NCBI RefSeq assembly: GCF_038096175.1
Contig: NZ_CP151099.1
Location: forward strand, 6,054,001-6,118,000
DNA length: 64,000 nucleotides
Direction: 5' to 3'
Origin: Nostoc sp. UHCC 0302
GTDB lineage: Bacteria > Cyanobacteriota > Cyanobacteriia > Cyanobacteriales > Nostocaceae
Under the pieces are notes generated by a model. That model had not been told where the DNA came from, ran no database searches, and was given only the letters and a program-made list of their open reading frames with translations. Numbering within the stretch: the first letter of the stretch is position 1; every line of letters begins with the position of its first letter. Positions 43,939 to 53,464 of the stretch are shown here, piece after piece. Made by a program: the position numbers and the translations under genes.

Positions 43939-45576
43939 TTAAAAATTTAAAATATCTAATGATTCTTCTATTTCCAAATCTAATATTTTTTGGCGTGTCT
44001 CTTTGAGAGCTTCTAGTTTGCCTTCTTTCCGATAAATATCTGCCGCTTTTTGAAAATCCTCAATTGCTTTCTGTTTATCTGCCATTTCTAAATGGATATT
44101 GCCACGATTATAATAAGCATCAGCATAATTAGAATTAATCTCTATTGCCTGAGTATAATCTTCTATTGCTCCGTCATAATCACTTAAGTCAAAACGAGCG
44201 TTACCACGGTTGTAATAAGCATCAGCATAACTGGGATTAATTTGTATTGCTTGAGTATAATCTTCTATCGCCCCTTCAAAATCACCTAAGTCAGAACGAG
44301 CGTTACCACGATTTTTATAAGCATTAGCATCTTGAGGATTAATTTTAATTGCTTGCGGAAACCCTGGCTGATATCCTAAAAGATAACGAGAAATACCACG
44401 GTTTTTGTAAGCATCAGCATAATGGGGATTAATTTTAATAGCCTGAGTATAATCTTCAATTGCTCCTTGATTATCTCCTATATGAGAACGAGCTTCAGCA
44501 CGGTTTCTGTAAGCTATAGCAATATTAGGATTAATTCTGATAGCTTGGGTATAATCATTAATCGCCTCTTCTAATCGCCCGAGTTGATACAGAGCTAAAC
44601 CTCGTTTTATGTAAGATTTAGCATCGGAAATATTCATTTTTATCGCTTGAGAATAATCTGCGATCGCTGCTTCATAATCTCCAAGCTGATAATGAGCTAA
44701 ACCTCGTTTATAATATAAATTACTATCATTACTAATTAGCAAGCATTGGTTATAATTAGCAATTGCATCTACATACTCTCCTTTTTGTAAACACTCATCA
44801 CCCAGCTTTATATAAAGCAAATTTAAATCTTCATTACGGTGATGTACATAGTTTTCCATCTCAGGAAATGAAGAAGATTTGATTAACTCTTTATTAGTTT
44901 GTTGAGATAGTTTTTGCTCCTGCAAGGGAAACTTATGAATGATAGTTTCTTGCCTAGAAGCATTATAATTTATGGAAGATTGTAATTGTTCTAAATAGCA
45001 CCATAAACCGCCGCCATAAAGTAATTGGTCTATCCCGAATGAGATTCTACCAGTCCTCAACTTAATCATTTTGGTTGGGAGAAAGCCAGCTAATAAAAGA
45101 TGGTACTCAGTCTGTGCTTCACTAACTTCCTCTTGAATAAAAATGCAAACTACAACTGCATTTTTTGCAACTTCTTCTGAACTAATTGACCATCTAACTC
45201 TGTCAATGCTACCATGACGAGATTTAACTTCAATACCAACAGATGGATCAGAAGTCAGAGTAAAATCTATTTGACCATCGCCGCCGAATCGCTTTTCATA
45301 ATCGACTTCTGTAATAAAATCAGCTAAACGTTCTTTGACAACTTCTTCACCCAATTTACCCTTAAGATAGCTAAGAAAAACATCCCGGACTGGCGAAACA
45401 CGTTTATATTTCTCAGCCATCAGCCAGCAAAATTCCCTTAACGCCTTTAACCTCTCTCCAGAGATTATAGTTAGTTCACTATATTGACCTTCTGTTTCAC
45501 AATGAAGCAGAGAACCAGATGTTAACCTTTTAATAAAATCAGACTGTAGCGATCGCAGTAGCGTAATCCAGTCCAT
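43939..45576 (-). CDS. PD-(D/E)XK nuclease-like domain fused to TPR repeats
   Basis: A 545-residue protein in two parts. Residues about 60-200 have the layout of a PD-(D/E)XK nuclease fold: a helix LKGKLGEEVVKERL with a conserved-type Glu (E77 or E78), then D104 in GQIDFTL and the E116-V-K118 core in SVGIEVKSRHG, followed by a helix and further strands. Residues about 250-520 are about eight TPRs (AIADYSQAIKMN, AIEDYTQAIKINPHYADAY). The reading frame is intact. One unit, GYQPGFPQAIKINPQ, has lost part of its first helix. I infer a nuclease or nucleic-acid-binding protein with a protein-binding tail. ATG 45576. Single gene, no methylase nearby. Confidence 0.8.
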   Translation of the reverse strand: MDWITLLRSLQSDFIKRLTSGSLLHCETEGQYSELTIISGERLKALREFCWLMAEKYKRVSPVRDVFLSYLKGKLGEEVVKERLADFITEVDYEKRFGGDGQIDFTLTSDPSVGIEVKSRHGSIDRVRWSISSEEVAKNAVVVCIFIQEEVSEAQTEYHLLLAGFLPTKMIKLRTGRISFGIDQLLYGGGLWCYLEQLQSSINYNASRQETIIHKFPLQEQKLSQQTNKELIKSSSFPEMENYVHHRNEDLNLLYIKLGDECLQKGEYVDAIANYNQCLLISNDSNLYYKRGLAHYQLGDYEAAIADYSQAIKMNISDAKSYIKRGLALYQLGRLEEAINDYTQAIRINPNIAIAYRNRAEARSHIGDNQGAIEDYTQAIKINPHYADAYKNRGISRYLLGYQPGFPQAIKINPQDANAYKNRGNARSDLGDFEGAIEDYTQAIQINPSYADAYYNRGNARFDLSDYDGAIEDYTQAIEINSNYADAYYNRGNIHLEMADKQKAIEDFQKAADIYRKEGKLEALKETRQKILDLEIEESLDILNF

Positions 45577-45702
45577 TTATATTTCTGCGAATCTTTTGAT
45601 GAGATTATTCTATTAAAATATCCAACCCGCGTAAACCTTTTAATTAGCTGACGCGATATTGCAAAAACTTACTTAATATTTATTAATAAATATTAAACTT
45701 AC

Positions 45703-45807
45703 TTATTTTAGATGAGGTGCGATCGCAACTATTAGTCTCCCATGTACTCCTGACCATAATGCAGGATCTTCTAAATACGGGTTCATTCCTGGAAACAGAG
45801 AAGGCAT
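45703..45807 (-). pseudogene. DUF4058 N-terminal remnant
   Basis: A 34-codon frame: MPSLFPGMNPYLEDPALW then SGVHGRLIVAIAPHLK and a TAA. This is the unmistakable start of DUF4058 proteins, which are normally about 260 residues and frequent in cyanobacteria. The rest of the gene is missing. GAGGTATTTGT lies before the ATG. It occupies the gap between the nuclease-TPR gene and the SH3b gene; the remaining 200 bases of this gap show nothing else. Confidence 0.7.
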
Positions 45808-45880
45808 ACAAATACCTCAAAATTAAACTTTCAACTTTTCCCTTATTCCCTTCACTTTTATAGTACTTATGTATGGAATT

Positions 45881-46420
45881 TTAAGAACAAGTGGTAAGGG
45901 CAGCACCGCATTGATCTTCTCTTGCCAACCAACCTTTAACTCCTTGATATTCTATCTGCGCCCAATCTCCCTTACAGCCTAATAATTTGACACTTGTATT
46001 AGCAGGTATTTGTCCCACTTTTCGACTTTGCTGATTGCTACTAGCATAAAGCTCCACGCTATTAGTTGCATAGCCCCGTGTCGATGTCCCTAGTTTTTGT
46101 ATAACTACCCATCCAGTTCCTTTAAACCCGCCACTAGCGTTAGTAATTTTCACCCAATCTCTAGCAGCAGCGATAACCTGAACTGTTTCGTTAATAGGTA
46201 CTTGCCCTAGAATTCTGTGTTTGGTACTTGCACCACTCCGCACATTTAAACCTTGCGAATCTGTTTCAGTGACATAGGCAAGAATATCGCATTTTTGTTG
46301 TTTAATTGATTTTGCTGAAACAATTTCATTAGCAATTCCAGTATTAACTATTACACTCAGACAACTAAATACTAATCCTATTACTAGTTTAGATGCTGTT
46401 CTTTTTTGATTTATTGTCAT
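45881..46420 (-). CDS. exported protein with two SH3b domains
   Basis: A 179-residue protein. Residues 1-36 are a signal peptide (KLVIGLVFSCLSVIVNTGIA). Two bacterial SH3 domains follow at about 48-108 (GLNVRSGASTKHRILGQVP, WVKI, GTGWVV) and 115-170 (VELYASSNQQSRKVGQIPAN, WAQIEYQGVKGWL). Such domains bind cell-wall peptides. Cysteines near the end (DQCGAALTTCS) may pair outside. ATG 46420 with a good GGAGAG site. No enzymatic domain. Confidence 0.87.
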   Translation of the reverse strand: MTINQKRTASKLVIGLVFSCLSVIVNTGIANEIVSAKSIKQQKCDILAYVTETDSQGLNVRSGASTKHRILGQVPINETVQVIAAARDWVKITNASGGFKGTGWVVIQKLGTSTRGYATNSVELYASSNQQSRKVGQIPANTSVKLLGCKGDWAQIEYQGVKGWLAREDQCGAALTTCS

Positions 46421-46649
46421 AATCTCTCCAATTTTCTATCATTAAAATTTAAGGATATAGTTCTATCCATAAGGAATAAGAGGTAAATATAGAACTACAT
46501 TACGTCAAACTGCCTGTAATGTATAAATTATAATTATACAAAATTTACTATTACACTAGTTACAAATGCAACACAAAGATATGATGTAGTATAGGATGTT
46601 GTTAACACTAACAGTAAAATTAAAGTTTTGTAAAACCTTGTAAAATCCT

Positions 46650-47531
46650 ATGAATATCAAAAAACAACCAATATCAAATAGTTTAGGTCAGTTAATTTTT
46701 AATAGAAATAATAGTAATATTCTAGAAATAGACAAAGAAGAAATCATTAGTTTATTTAAATATTATGGAGTATTGCTTTTCAGAGGCTTTGAGACTAACA
46801 CTGATATTTTTAAGCAATTTACTAGTTTATTTAGTACAGACTTTATAAATTATGCTGGTGGCGCTTTTAATAGAAGGGTAATTAATGGAGATGAGACTCT
46901 TCTGAGTGTAAATGATTTCAAGTCGGAGATTAAGTTACATGGAGAGATGTACTATCAGCAGAATATTCCGCTTATGCTGTGGTTTTTCTGTGCTAATCCT
47001 GCACTAGAAGATGGTGAAACAACGGTATGCGATGGCAGAGAATTTTTTGATAAACTTAGTAGTTCGACTAAGGATTTATTCAGTCAAAAGAAGTTAAAGT
47101 TTGCTGTGCGGATCTCTAAAGATGATTGGCATAAAAAATATAAAACAGATGATTTAGAAGTATTGGGTGAGATGTGTAAAAATAATAATACACATTTGAA
47201 AGTACATGAGGATCAATCGATTCAACTAGAATACATCGCTCCAGCAATTATTCCAAGCAGGTGTGGTAATTATCAGGTATTTATTAATAGTCTATTGCCA
47301 ACTATGCAGCTAAGTCCAGATGTTCTTACGTTTGATGATGATTCAAAGATTCCAGATGACGTTGTTTCTGAACTTAATGAAATTGCTGAGATAATCACTA
47401 CAGAAATTTCCTGGCAAAAAGGGGATATCTTAATGGTTGATAATACCAGAATCATGCATGGTAGAAGAGCTTTTGCTGATGATCTAAGAGATATTTATAT
47501 CAGGCTATGTTCGCCAGCTTTTCCTTTCTGA
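46650..47531 (+). CDS. TauD/TfdA-family 2-oxoglutarate dioxygenase
   Basis: A 293-residue Fe(II)/2-oxoglutarate oxygenase. Metal ligands H97 and E99 in KLHGEMYY (HXE variant of HXD), distal H270 in TRIMHGRRAF and 2OG-binding R285 in IYIRLC. The N-terminal GVLLFRGFET and FFCANPALEDGETTVCDG are family landmarks. The HGEMYY form is typical of clavaminate-synthase-like and natural-product oxygenases (SyrP-like). The gene is clearly more AT-rich than its neighbours and uses many AAA/AAT/ATT codons, which may mean later acquisition. Stand-alone; no biosynthetic cluster nearby, so the substrate is unknown. Confidence 0.87.
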   Translation: MNIKKQPISNSLGQLIFNRNNSNILEIDKEEIISLFKYYGVLLFRGFETNTDIFKQFTSLFSTDFINYAGGAFNRRVINGDETLLSVNDFKSEIKLHGEMYYQQNIPLMLWFFCANPALEDGETTVCDGREFFDKLSSSTKDLFSQKKLKFAVRISKDDWHKKYKTDDLEVLGEMCKNNNTHLKVHEDQSIQLEYIAPAIIPSRCGNYQVFINSLLPTMQLSPDVLTFDDDSKIPDDVVSELNEIAEIITTEISWQKGDILMVDNTRIMHGRRAFADDLRDIYIRLCSPAFPF

Positions 47532-47583
47532 GTGACAATATCCAACGTAATTAAGTGATCTAATATTTTGTTGAGTTTGATAG

Positions 47584-47625
47584 GTTCGTAGTTGGCGCTT
47601 TAGCGAAGACAGCGCAACTACGAAC
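47584..47625. terminator. palindromic repeat / bidirectional terminator
   Basis: GTTCGTAGTTGGCGCT (47584-47599) and AGCGCAACTACGAAC (47611-47625) pair over 15 bases with one bulge. It sits between the convergent dioxygenase and ubiD genes and belongs to a dispersed repeat type. Confidence 0.6.
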
Positions 47626-47645
47626 AAGCAGCGTATTGGGCGTTA

Positions 47646-49154
47646 TTACCTTACATCGTAGCCAAAGAGATTTGGATTAACTTCTCCTAATTGCAACTCT
47701 GCTAAACCATATTCTGTCCATCGCCTTTCTACCATCGCCGCAACATCTGGATCTGATTCTAGAGGCGCACCCCATTCATGATCTATTTCAGGTGGAATCT
47801 TTGTGGTGGCATCAATTCCCATACGTCCACCTAAACCAATTTTCTCACTGGCAAAATCCAAAGTATCAAAGGGGGTATTCGGCAAAATAAACACATCCCG
47901 AACAGGGTCAACTTTGGAACTAATTGCCCATACTACTTGACGCGGATCGCGAATATTTATCTCTTTATCTACGACAATGACAAATTTAGTGTACGTAAAT
48001 TGTGGCAAAGCACTCCAAAACGCTAAGGCTGCGCGTCGCGCTTGTCCTGGATATGCTTTATCAATGGAAATAATTGCTGCTTTATAACTTAAAGCTTCCA
48101 TTGGTAAGAAGAAATCGACAATTTCTGAGACTTGTTGCCGCAGAATCGGAGTATAAATACGATTTAGCGCGATCGCCATCATTGCTTCTTCTTTAGGTGG
48201 ACGACCGCTAAATGTTGTTAAATAAATTGGATCTTTGCGGTGCGTCATGCAGTGGAAGCGTATCAAAGGCGAATCTTCTACGCCACCGTAATAACCCATG
48301 TGGTCGCCAAAAGGCCCATCTGATAAAACTTCCCCTGGTGTAATCGTCCCTTCCAAGACAAATTCTGAATCTGCGGGAACTTCCAAATCTACAGTTTTAC
48401 ACTTTGCTAACTGCACACCCGAACCGCCGTAAAGTCCAGCAAACAACCATTCTGATAAATCTACAGGTATGGGTGTGGCAGCTGCCATGATAATTAGAGG
48501 ATCTACACCAAGTGCGATCGCTACTTCTAATTTCTTCCCACGTTCGGCTGCTTTTCGCAAATGCCTCGCCCCACCCCGTACCGATAACCAGTGAACTGTC
48601 ATCGTATTCTGGGATTGCAGTTGTAAACGATACACGCCTACGTTTGGTGTTCCCGTCTCACAATCTTTGGTAATCACTAATCCTAGTGTGATAATCTTGC
48701 CAGCATCACCAGGATAAGGACGTATCAAAGGCAACTTGTTTAAATCTAAATCATCACCTTGAATAACCACTTGTTGACAAGCAGGGAAAAAGTCACGTCC
48801 TGGTTTTGCTTTTACTACGTCAAATAGCACCTTAGCAAAATCTATTGCTTGGGAAATTTTCTTTGGCGGTTTTGGCTGTTGCAACATACTCAACTTTTGC
48901 CCTAGAGTTTCCAACTCTTCAGGACGCTGCATATTCATCGCCCAGCAAATCCGTTCCACAGTTCCCATCAAATTCACCGCCACCGGGAAGGAAGCGCCTT
49001 TGACGTTTTCAAATAATAAACCTGGCCCACCCTTTTGCAGCATCCGGTTGGAAATTTCTGCAATTTCTAATTCCGGGTCAACTAAAGCTGAAATTCGCTG
49101 TAATTGTCCCCTTTCTTCCAGAATTTTAATGAATCCCCGCAGGTCTCTTGCCAT
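47646..49154 (-). CDS. UbiD-family decarboxylase (plastoquinone pathway)
   Basis: A 502-residue UbiD-type prenyl-FMN-dependent decarboxylase. Start MARDLRGFIKILEERGQLQ, the GGPGLLFENVKG motif, central HLRKAAERGKKLEVAIALG, DGPFGDHMGYYGG and the catalytic E-R-E region around LEVPADSEFVLEGTI are all visible. In cyanobacteria the enzyme decarboxylates a 4-hydroxybenzoate intermediate of plastoquinone synthesis (family knowledge, Synechocystis sll0936 type). It needs prenyl-FMN from UbiX, not present here. ATG 49154. The upstream gap carries GGGGATT heptamers. Confidence 0.93.
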   Translation of the reverse strand: MARDLRGFIKILEERGQLQRISALVDPELEIAEISNRMLQKGGPGLLFENVKGASFPVAVNLMGTVERICWAMNMQRPEELETLGQKLSMLQQPKPPKKISQAIDFAKVLFDVVKAKPGRDFFPACQQVVIQGDDLDLNKLPLIRPYPGDAGKIITLGLVITKDCETGTPNVGVYRLQLQSQNTMTVHWLSVRGGARHLRKAAERGKKLEVAIALGVDPLIIMAAATPIPVDLSEWLFAGLYGGSGVQLAKCKTVDLEVPADSEFVLEGTITPGEVLSDGPFGDHMGYYGGVEDSPLIRFHCMTHRKDPIYLTTFSGRPPKEEAMMAIALNRIYTPILRQQVSEIVDFFLPMEALSYKAAIISIDKAYPGQARRAALAFWSALPQFTYTKFVIVVDKEINIRDPRQVVWAISSKVDPVRDVFILPNTPFDTLDFASEKIGLGGRMGIDATTKIPPEIDHEWGAPLESDPDVAAMVERRWTEYGLAELQLGEVNPNLFGYDVR

Positions 49155-49393
49155 TTTTCTAGTAAAGCTATTATTTAAGAAGTGTGAAGCGCTTTCTTAT
49201 ATTATTAAGCATTTGTCATTTGTTATTGGGGATTGGGGATTGGGGATTGATCAGTAGTCATTCTTCTCCACCCCTCTTAACTGCAAATTAACCTATTTAT
49301 TTACTTTTCTTAACCTTATTTCACAGCCAATTTAGTTATCCTAACTAGGGATAAGCATTATTTTTTACAAATAAGCGCTAACCTGATCAAAAC

Positions 49394-50104
49394 ATGGCCG
49401 GAATATACTATACCTTCCTGGCAGGTGGCTTTGTTATGTGGCCCCTGCTAGGTTTATTTATTGCAACGTTTGCTTGTGTCCTAGAACGCAGTTGGTTTTG
49501 GTTTAAGCTAATAATTCAAGAAAAACACGTAGTGCATGAAGTGCTAACAGCGGCAAAGGTGGATTTAGAAAAAGCACAAGATATTGCACAGCGTTCCCAA
49601 GGGTTAGCTATCGGCCGCTTTTTTTTGGCCCCACTAAAACTGAAGCGACCTTCTCCGGAAAATTTTTACCTAGCAATGAAAGTAGCTTGTGACAGGGAAT
49701 TTGTAGATATGTACCAAGGTGATCAGCTACTCAAAAGCGTGATGGCGATCGCACCGTTATTAGGTATATTAGGTACAGCAGGCGGATTACTTACGACTTT
49801 CCACAACCTGAAAAATGGCGACATAGATAGTACTGATGTCTCTGCGGTTGTTACTGGTATCAGTCAGGCGCTAATCACCTCTGTTACTGGTATAACTGTA
49901 GCGATTATTGCTTTTATATTTTTCCGAATCTTTGTAGGCTTGCGATCGCGACAAAAAGATTATTTTTCTAAAGTTGGCAGCGAACTAGAACTAATTTACC
50001 TCCAAGCTTGGCACGACAATACCAACGCTACAAATATCCCAATAACTCATCAAAAATTCAATACTGGCGCAGAAGAATTTACCAACACGAATATTGGAGG
50101 TTAA
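49394..50104 (+). CDS. MotA/TolQ/ExbB proton-channel family protein
   Basis: A 236-residue inner-membrane protein. Three membrane helices at about 8-28, 110-132 and 150-175, with the family core VMAIAPLLGILGTAGGLLTTF and VVTGISQALITSVTGITVAI. A large cytoplasmic loop lies between helices 1 and 2, as in ExbB. Such proteins form a pentameric proton channel with an ExbD/TolR partner to energise outer-membrane transport; no partner gene is adjacent. ATG 49394. The C-terminal 25 residues are polar and unstructured. Confidence 0.9.
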   Translation: MAGIYYTFLAGGFVMWPLLGLFIATFACVLERSWFWFKLIIQEKHVVHEVLTAAKVDLEKAQDIAQRSQGLAIGRFFLAPLKLKRPSPENFYLAMKVACDREFVDMYQGDQLLKSVMAIAPLLGILGTAGGLLTTFHNLKNGDIDSTDVSAVVTGISQALITSVTGITVAIIAFIFFRIFVGLRSRQKDYFSKVGSELELIYLQAWHDNTNATNIPITHQKFNTGAEEFTNTNIGG

Positions 50105-50292
50105 AATAATTCGTAATTCGTAATTAAGTTTTGTAATGCATATTTAGAAATAGATACAAAACTTGCTGCTTTTAGAAGCAGGGGGCTTAAACTCCAGGAT
50201 TAGTTAATAAGGTAAGGTGCTTGGCTATCGACTAAGTTGCAAATCCTACCACAGTTTCCAAACAAAGCTCAAAACGAGTGTGCTATTGAAAT

Positions 50293-50949
50293 ATGTCCTC
50301 TTTCTTACTTTCTCTGGTAGCACTCTCAGTAATTGGTAGTATTAACCCTAACGGCTTTGCAGTGCAAATTTATCTGCTGAGTACAGCAAAGCCTACTATA
50401 CGTGCATTAACTTTTGCCCTTGGAGAATATGTTGCACTTTGGATTGCTGGACTATTGATTGCTTGGGGAATGACACAAGTGCTTGAACAGTTTTTGAATT
50501 CTCTTAGCAAGAGTATTTATATATTACATTTGTTCGTAGGAATCGCACTATTGATTGTAGGATGGAACGCCACAAAACTCTTGAGATTTTCTACAACAAC
50601 TCAGCATCCTCGTTCACTCAAGCCACTGCACACCTTTTGGTTGGGTTTTAGTATTGTCGCAATCGAAACTCCAACAGCATTGCCTCACGTTGCTGCGCTT
50701 AAACACATGGTAGATGCCCATCTTTCAACCCCAACATTTATACTATTGTGGACATTATATGATTTGATTTTTGTCCTGCCATTATTAATATTCATTAGTG
50801 TTTATTTTTTATTGAATGACAAGGCTATTAATTATTTAGCAAAATTTTACTATCGAATAAATATTTGGTTACCTAAAATTTTACCACTTGCTTTGATGGG
50901 GATTGGGTTTGTCTTAATCATCAACAGTTTTATTCACTTGTCTAAATAG
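50293..50949 (+). CDS. GAP-family (LysE-like) membrane protein
   Basis: A 218-residue polytopic membrane protein with six hydrophobic helices at about 4-24, 35-58, 78-98, 112-130, 146-168 and 192-214. The N-terminal NPNGFAVQIYLLSTAKPTIRA and FALGEYVALWIAGLL match GAP (GPL-addressing protein)/Sap-like members of the LysE exporter superfamily. Proposed role is export of a small molecule or lipid; substrate unknown. ATG 50293. Same strand as the ExbB-like gene but 190 bases away, so co-transcription is uncertain. Confidence 0.75.
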   Translation: MSSFLLSLVALSVIGSINPNGFAVQIYLLSTAKPTIRALTFALGEYVALWIAGLLIAWGMTQVLEQFLNSLSKSIYILHLFVGIALLIVGWNATKLLRFSTTTQHPRSLKPLHTFWLGFSIVAIETPTALPHVAALKHMVDAHLSTPTFILLWTLYDLIFVLPLLIFISVYFLLNDKAINYLAKFYYRINIWLPKILPLALMGIGFVLIINSFIHLSK

Positions 50950-51041
50950 TTTTTTATTGAGATATTAAGACAATATAAAACAATTGGTATGATTAGGTTT
51001 TTGAATATTAAGTTTTGAACCTTGATTCACAGAATTGAAGT

Positions 51042-53099
51042 TTAATTGTCTTTTCTTTCCTTAGACTTCAGGCGAGTACTGTTAACATAAACTGATTGAC
51101 TTTGCAAACTAGCAATTTCCTTCTGTGCATCTTTATAACTATCTTTTTCTCCTGTCTGTCGAAATAGTTTCGCGGCTTTTTGAAAATCTGCGATCGCTCC
51201 TTTTTTATTTCCTAATTTAGCACGAGTTATACCCCGGTTATAGTAAGCTAAAGCATAGTTAGAATTAATTGCGATCGCTTGAGAATAATCTTGACTAGCT
51301 GCTTTTTTATTTCCCATTTCCAGATAGGCGTTACCACGATTGTTGTAAGCCGCAGCATCTTTAGCATCTAGTGTAATTGCTTGGGTATAATCTTCAACTG
51401 CGCCTTGATAATCTCCGAAAGAAAAGCGGTGAAGCCCTCTGTGGATATAACCTGCGGTTAATTGAGGATTAAGCTGCAAAACTTTGTTATAATCTTCAGT
51501 CGCTTCTATTTGATTTCCTATATCACTATAAACATCAGCACGACTCAGATAAGCTTCTATATACTTGGGATTGATATTAATTGCGTTCGTATAATCTTTA
51601 ATTGCAGCATTTTTATCTTTATTAGCAACTTGCATTAAACCCCTGTGATAATAGGCTTTAGCATCATTGGGATTAATCTTAATTGCTGTACTAAAATCTT
51701 GTATTGCTACTTTATTGAGTTTGAGGCGACGCCGGATGATACCCCGCTGTAAATAAGGTTCAGAATACTCAGGTTTTAGGGCGATCGCTTTACTAAAATC
51801 CCCAATTGCTCTTTTATTATCCTTAAGTTTACTATATGCTAAACCCCTACCATAATAAGTATATGGATTTTTCAGATTGAGTTTAATTGCTTCGGTGTAG
51901 TCTCTGATTGCTTCTTTATATTTACCTAATTCATAGAAAGAAAATCCTCGGTCATAATAAGCATTGTCATCTTGAGGATTAAGCAAAATCGCTTGACTAG
52001 AATCTGCTTGTGCTTTCTCGTAGTCTCCTAACTGATAATAAGCATCGCCTCGTCTATTATAAGCCAAAGCATTTTGGGGATCTAATTCTATAGCCTGTGT
52101 TAAATCTTCAACAGCTTTTTGAAACTTTCCTGTTTGATAGTTGCTTACTCCCTTCTGATATATTGTTTGAGTATTACTTAGAGGTTTTTGCAACTGCAAA
52201 AACCATGCAGCACCGCCAAGCAAGGTACAGCCAGCTATCCCTGTAATAATTAGCCACAATTTTTGCTGCTTTTGTTGTTTATTATCCTGTGTAGGATTTT
52301 TTAACTGTTTTAAATCCTCTAAAACTTCTGTTGCATATTGGTAACGCTTACGATAATCAAAACGCACCATTTTATTAATAATTTTTACTAAGTTTCCACT
52401 AACTTTTATATTTTTATTACGCCAGACAATTTCCCTTGTCAGACGATTTCTTTGACTTTGTAACCTAGCTATTTCGTCTACTTTTAAACCCATAATAGCT
52501 GCGATCGCAACTATACCTAAAGCATATATATCGCTATTATATTTGGTGTTTCCTTGAATTTGTTCTTCAGGTAGATATCCAGAATTAACAATTATAGGAT
52601 TTATCGCTTCTTTAACAGCAGCAAAGTCAACCAAAACTAATTTGTTATCTGACTCTCTGCGAATAATATTTCCTGGTTTAATGTCTCTGTGAGTTACTCC
52701 ACGGCTATGCATAAATACCAAAAGTTCTAATATCTCTGATAAGATACTTATTACTTGGTCTTCACTCAGAGGCTTCCCTACTAAAATTTCTTCAGTTAAA
52801 GGATGACCAGGAATAAATTCTTGGACTAAGTAAAATTTTTCATTTTCTTCAAAATAAGCAACTAGTTTCTGGATTTGGTCGTGTTCTTGTCCTAGTTTCT
52901 CTAAGTTTATTGCCTTACTCGTAAACAAATCACGCAGAATTTTTAAAGTTTGGGGATTATTACTGGGAGGACGTAGCTGCTTGACTACATATTGGCTAGC
53001 AGCAAGGCTAGCATCTTCAACTAAATAGGTTGTAGTCTCTTCTCTTATATTTAAAACTTTTAGTATTCGGTAACGTCCATCCCACAGATGACTATTCAT
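51042..53099 (-). CDS. Ser/Thr protein kinase with TPR repeats, unusual kinase motifs
   Basis: A 685-residue membrane-bound protein. Residues about 5-265 are a kinase domain with Lys in YVVKQL, catalytic THRDIKPGNII, but a missing glycine-rich loop (VLNIREETTTYL where relatives read VLGEGGFGRTYL) and DFA instead of DFG (VLVDFAAVKEA). A membrane helix at about 282-302 (LWLIITGIAGCTLLGGAAWF) is followed by about ten TPRs to residue 650. The domain plan, cytosolic kinase plus TPR sensor part, is frequent in filamentous cyanobacteria. Activity may be reduced. ATG 53099 is preferred over TTG 53102. Confidence 0.9.
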   Translation of the reverse strand: MNSHLWDGRYRILKVLNIREETTTYLVEDASLAASQYVVKQLRPPSNNPQTLKILRDLFTSKAINLEKLGQEHDQIQKLVAYFEENEKFYLVQEFIPGHPLTEEILVGKPLSEDQVISILSEILELLVFMHSRGVTHRDIKPGNIIRRESDNKLVLVDFAAVKEAINPIIVNSGYLPEEQIQGNTKYNSDIYALGIVAIAAIMGLKVDEIARLQSQRNRLTREIVWRNKNIKVSGNLVKIINKMVRFDYRKRYQYATEVLEDLKQLKNPTQDNKQQKQQKLWLIITGIAGCTLLGGAAWFLQLQKPLSNTQTIYQKGVSNYQTGKFQKAVEDLTQAIELDPQNALAYNRRGDAYYQLGDYEKAQADSSQAILLNPQDDNAYYDRGFSFYELGKYKEAIRDYTEAIKLNLKNPYTYYGRGLAYSKLKDNKRAIGDFSKAIALKPEYSEPYLQRGIIRRRLKLNKVAIQDFSTAIKINPNDAKAYYHRGLMQVANKDKNAAIKDYTNAININPKYIEAYLSRADVYSDIGNQIEATEDYNKVLQLNPQLTAGYIHRGLHRFSFGDYQGAVEDYTQAITLDAKDAAAYNNRGNAYLEMGNKKAASQDYSQAIAINSNYALAYYNRGITRAKLGNKKGAIADFQKAAKLFRQTGEKDSYKDAQKEIASLQSQSVYVNSTRLKSKERKDN

Positions 53100-53464
53100 C
53101 AAGATAAATATAGTCTTATATTTATTTAATCTACTTAAGTGTTAACACTCAGTATTTTAAAATACTACTTGCAAAAACGTTAAAAGTTTAAGGTATTGCC
53201 GCAAAGTACAAGTATTAATAATTAACCATACTATACATATTTTTGATCATAACTTTTTTTATATTTACAGAATAGAGTATACACAATCCTGAGTATTATA
53301 CCAGGACAGAGGGACTTTTGCGTTCGCAAAAGAGGGATTTTTCTGGAAGAGTTAAATACACATATAACTTCATAAAAGTTTTTCAGCAATACCACTCATG
53401 ACCCCTGAGATCAAAATAGTGTACAAAAGAGGCAAATTGAAATATCCTCAACCCATATAAAAAA
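53100..53464. other. divergent intergenic region
   Basis: 365 bases. Contains a perfect hairpin CTTTTGCG/CGCAAAAG at 53315-53332 preceded and followed by GAGGGA, and AT-rich DNA on the kinase side. Otherwise nothing seen. Confidence 0.45.

Noticed and set aside
46650-49154. TauD-like dioxygenase and UbiD as a biosynthetic cluster
   Set aside because: The genes are convergent with a terminator between them, and UbiD fits the plastoquinone pathway.
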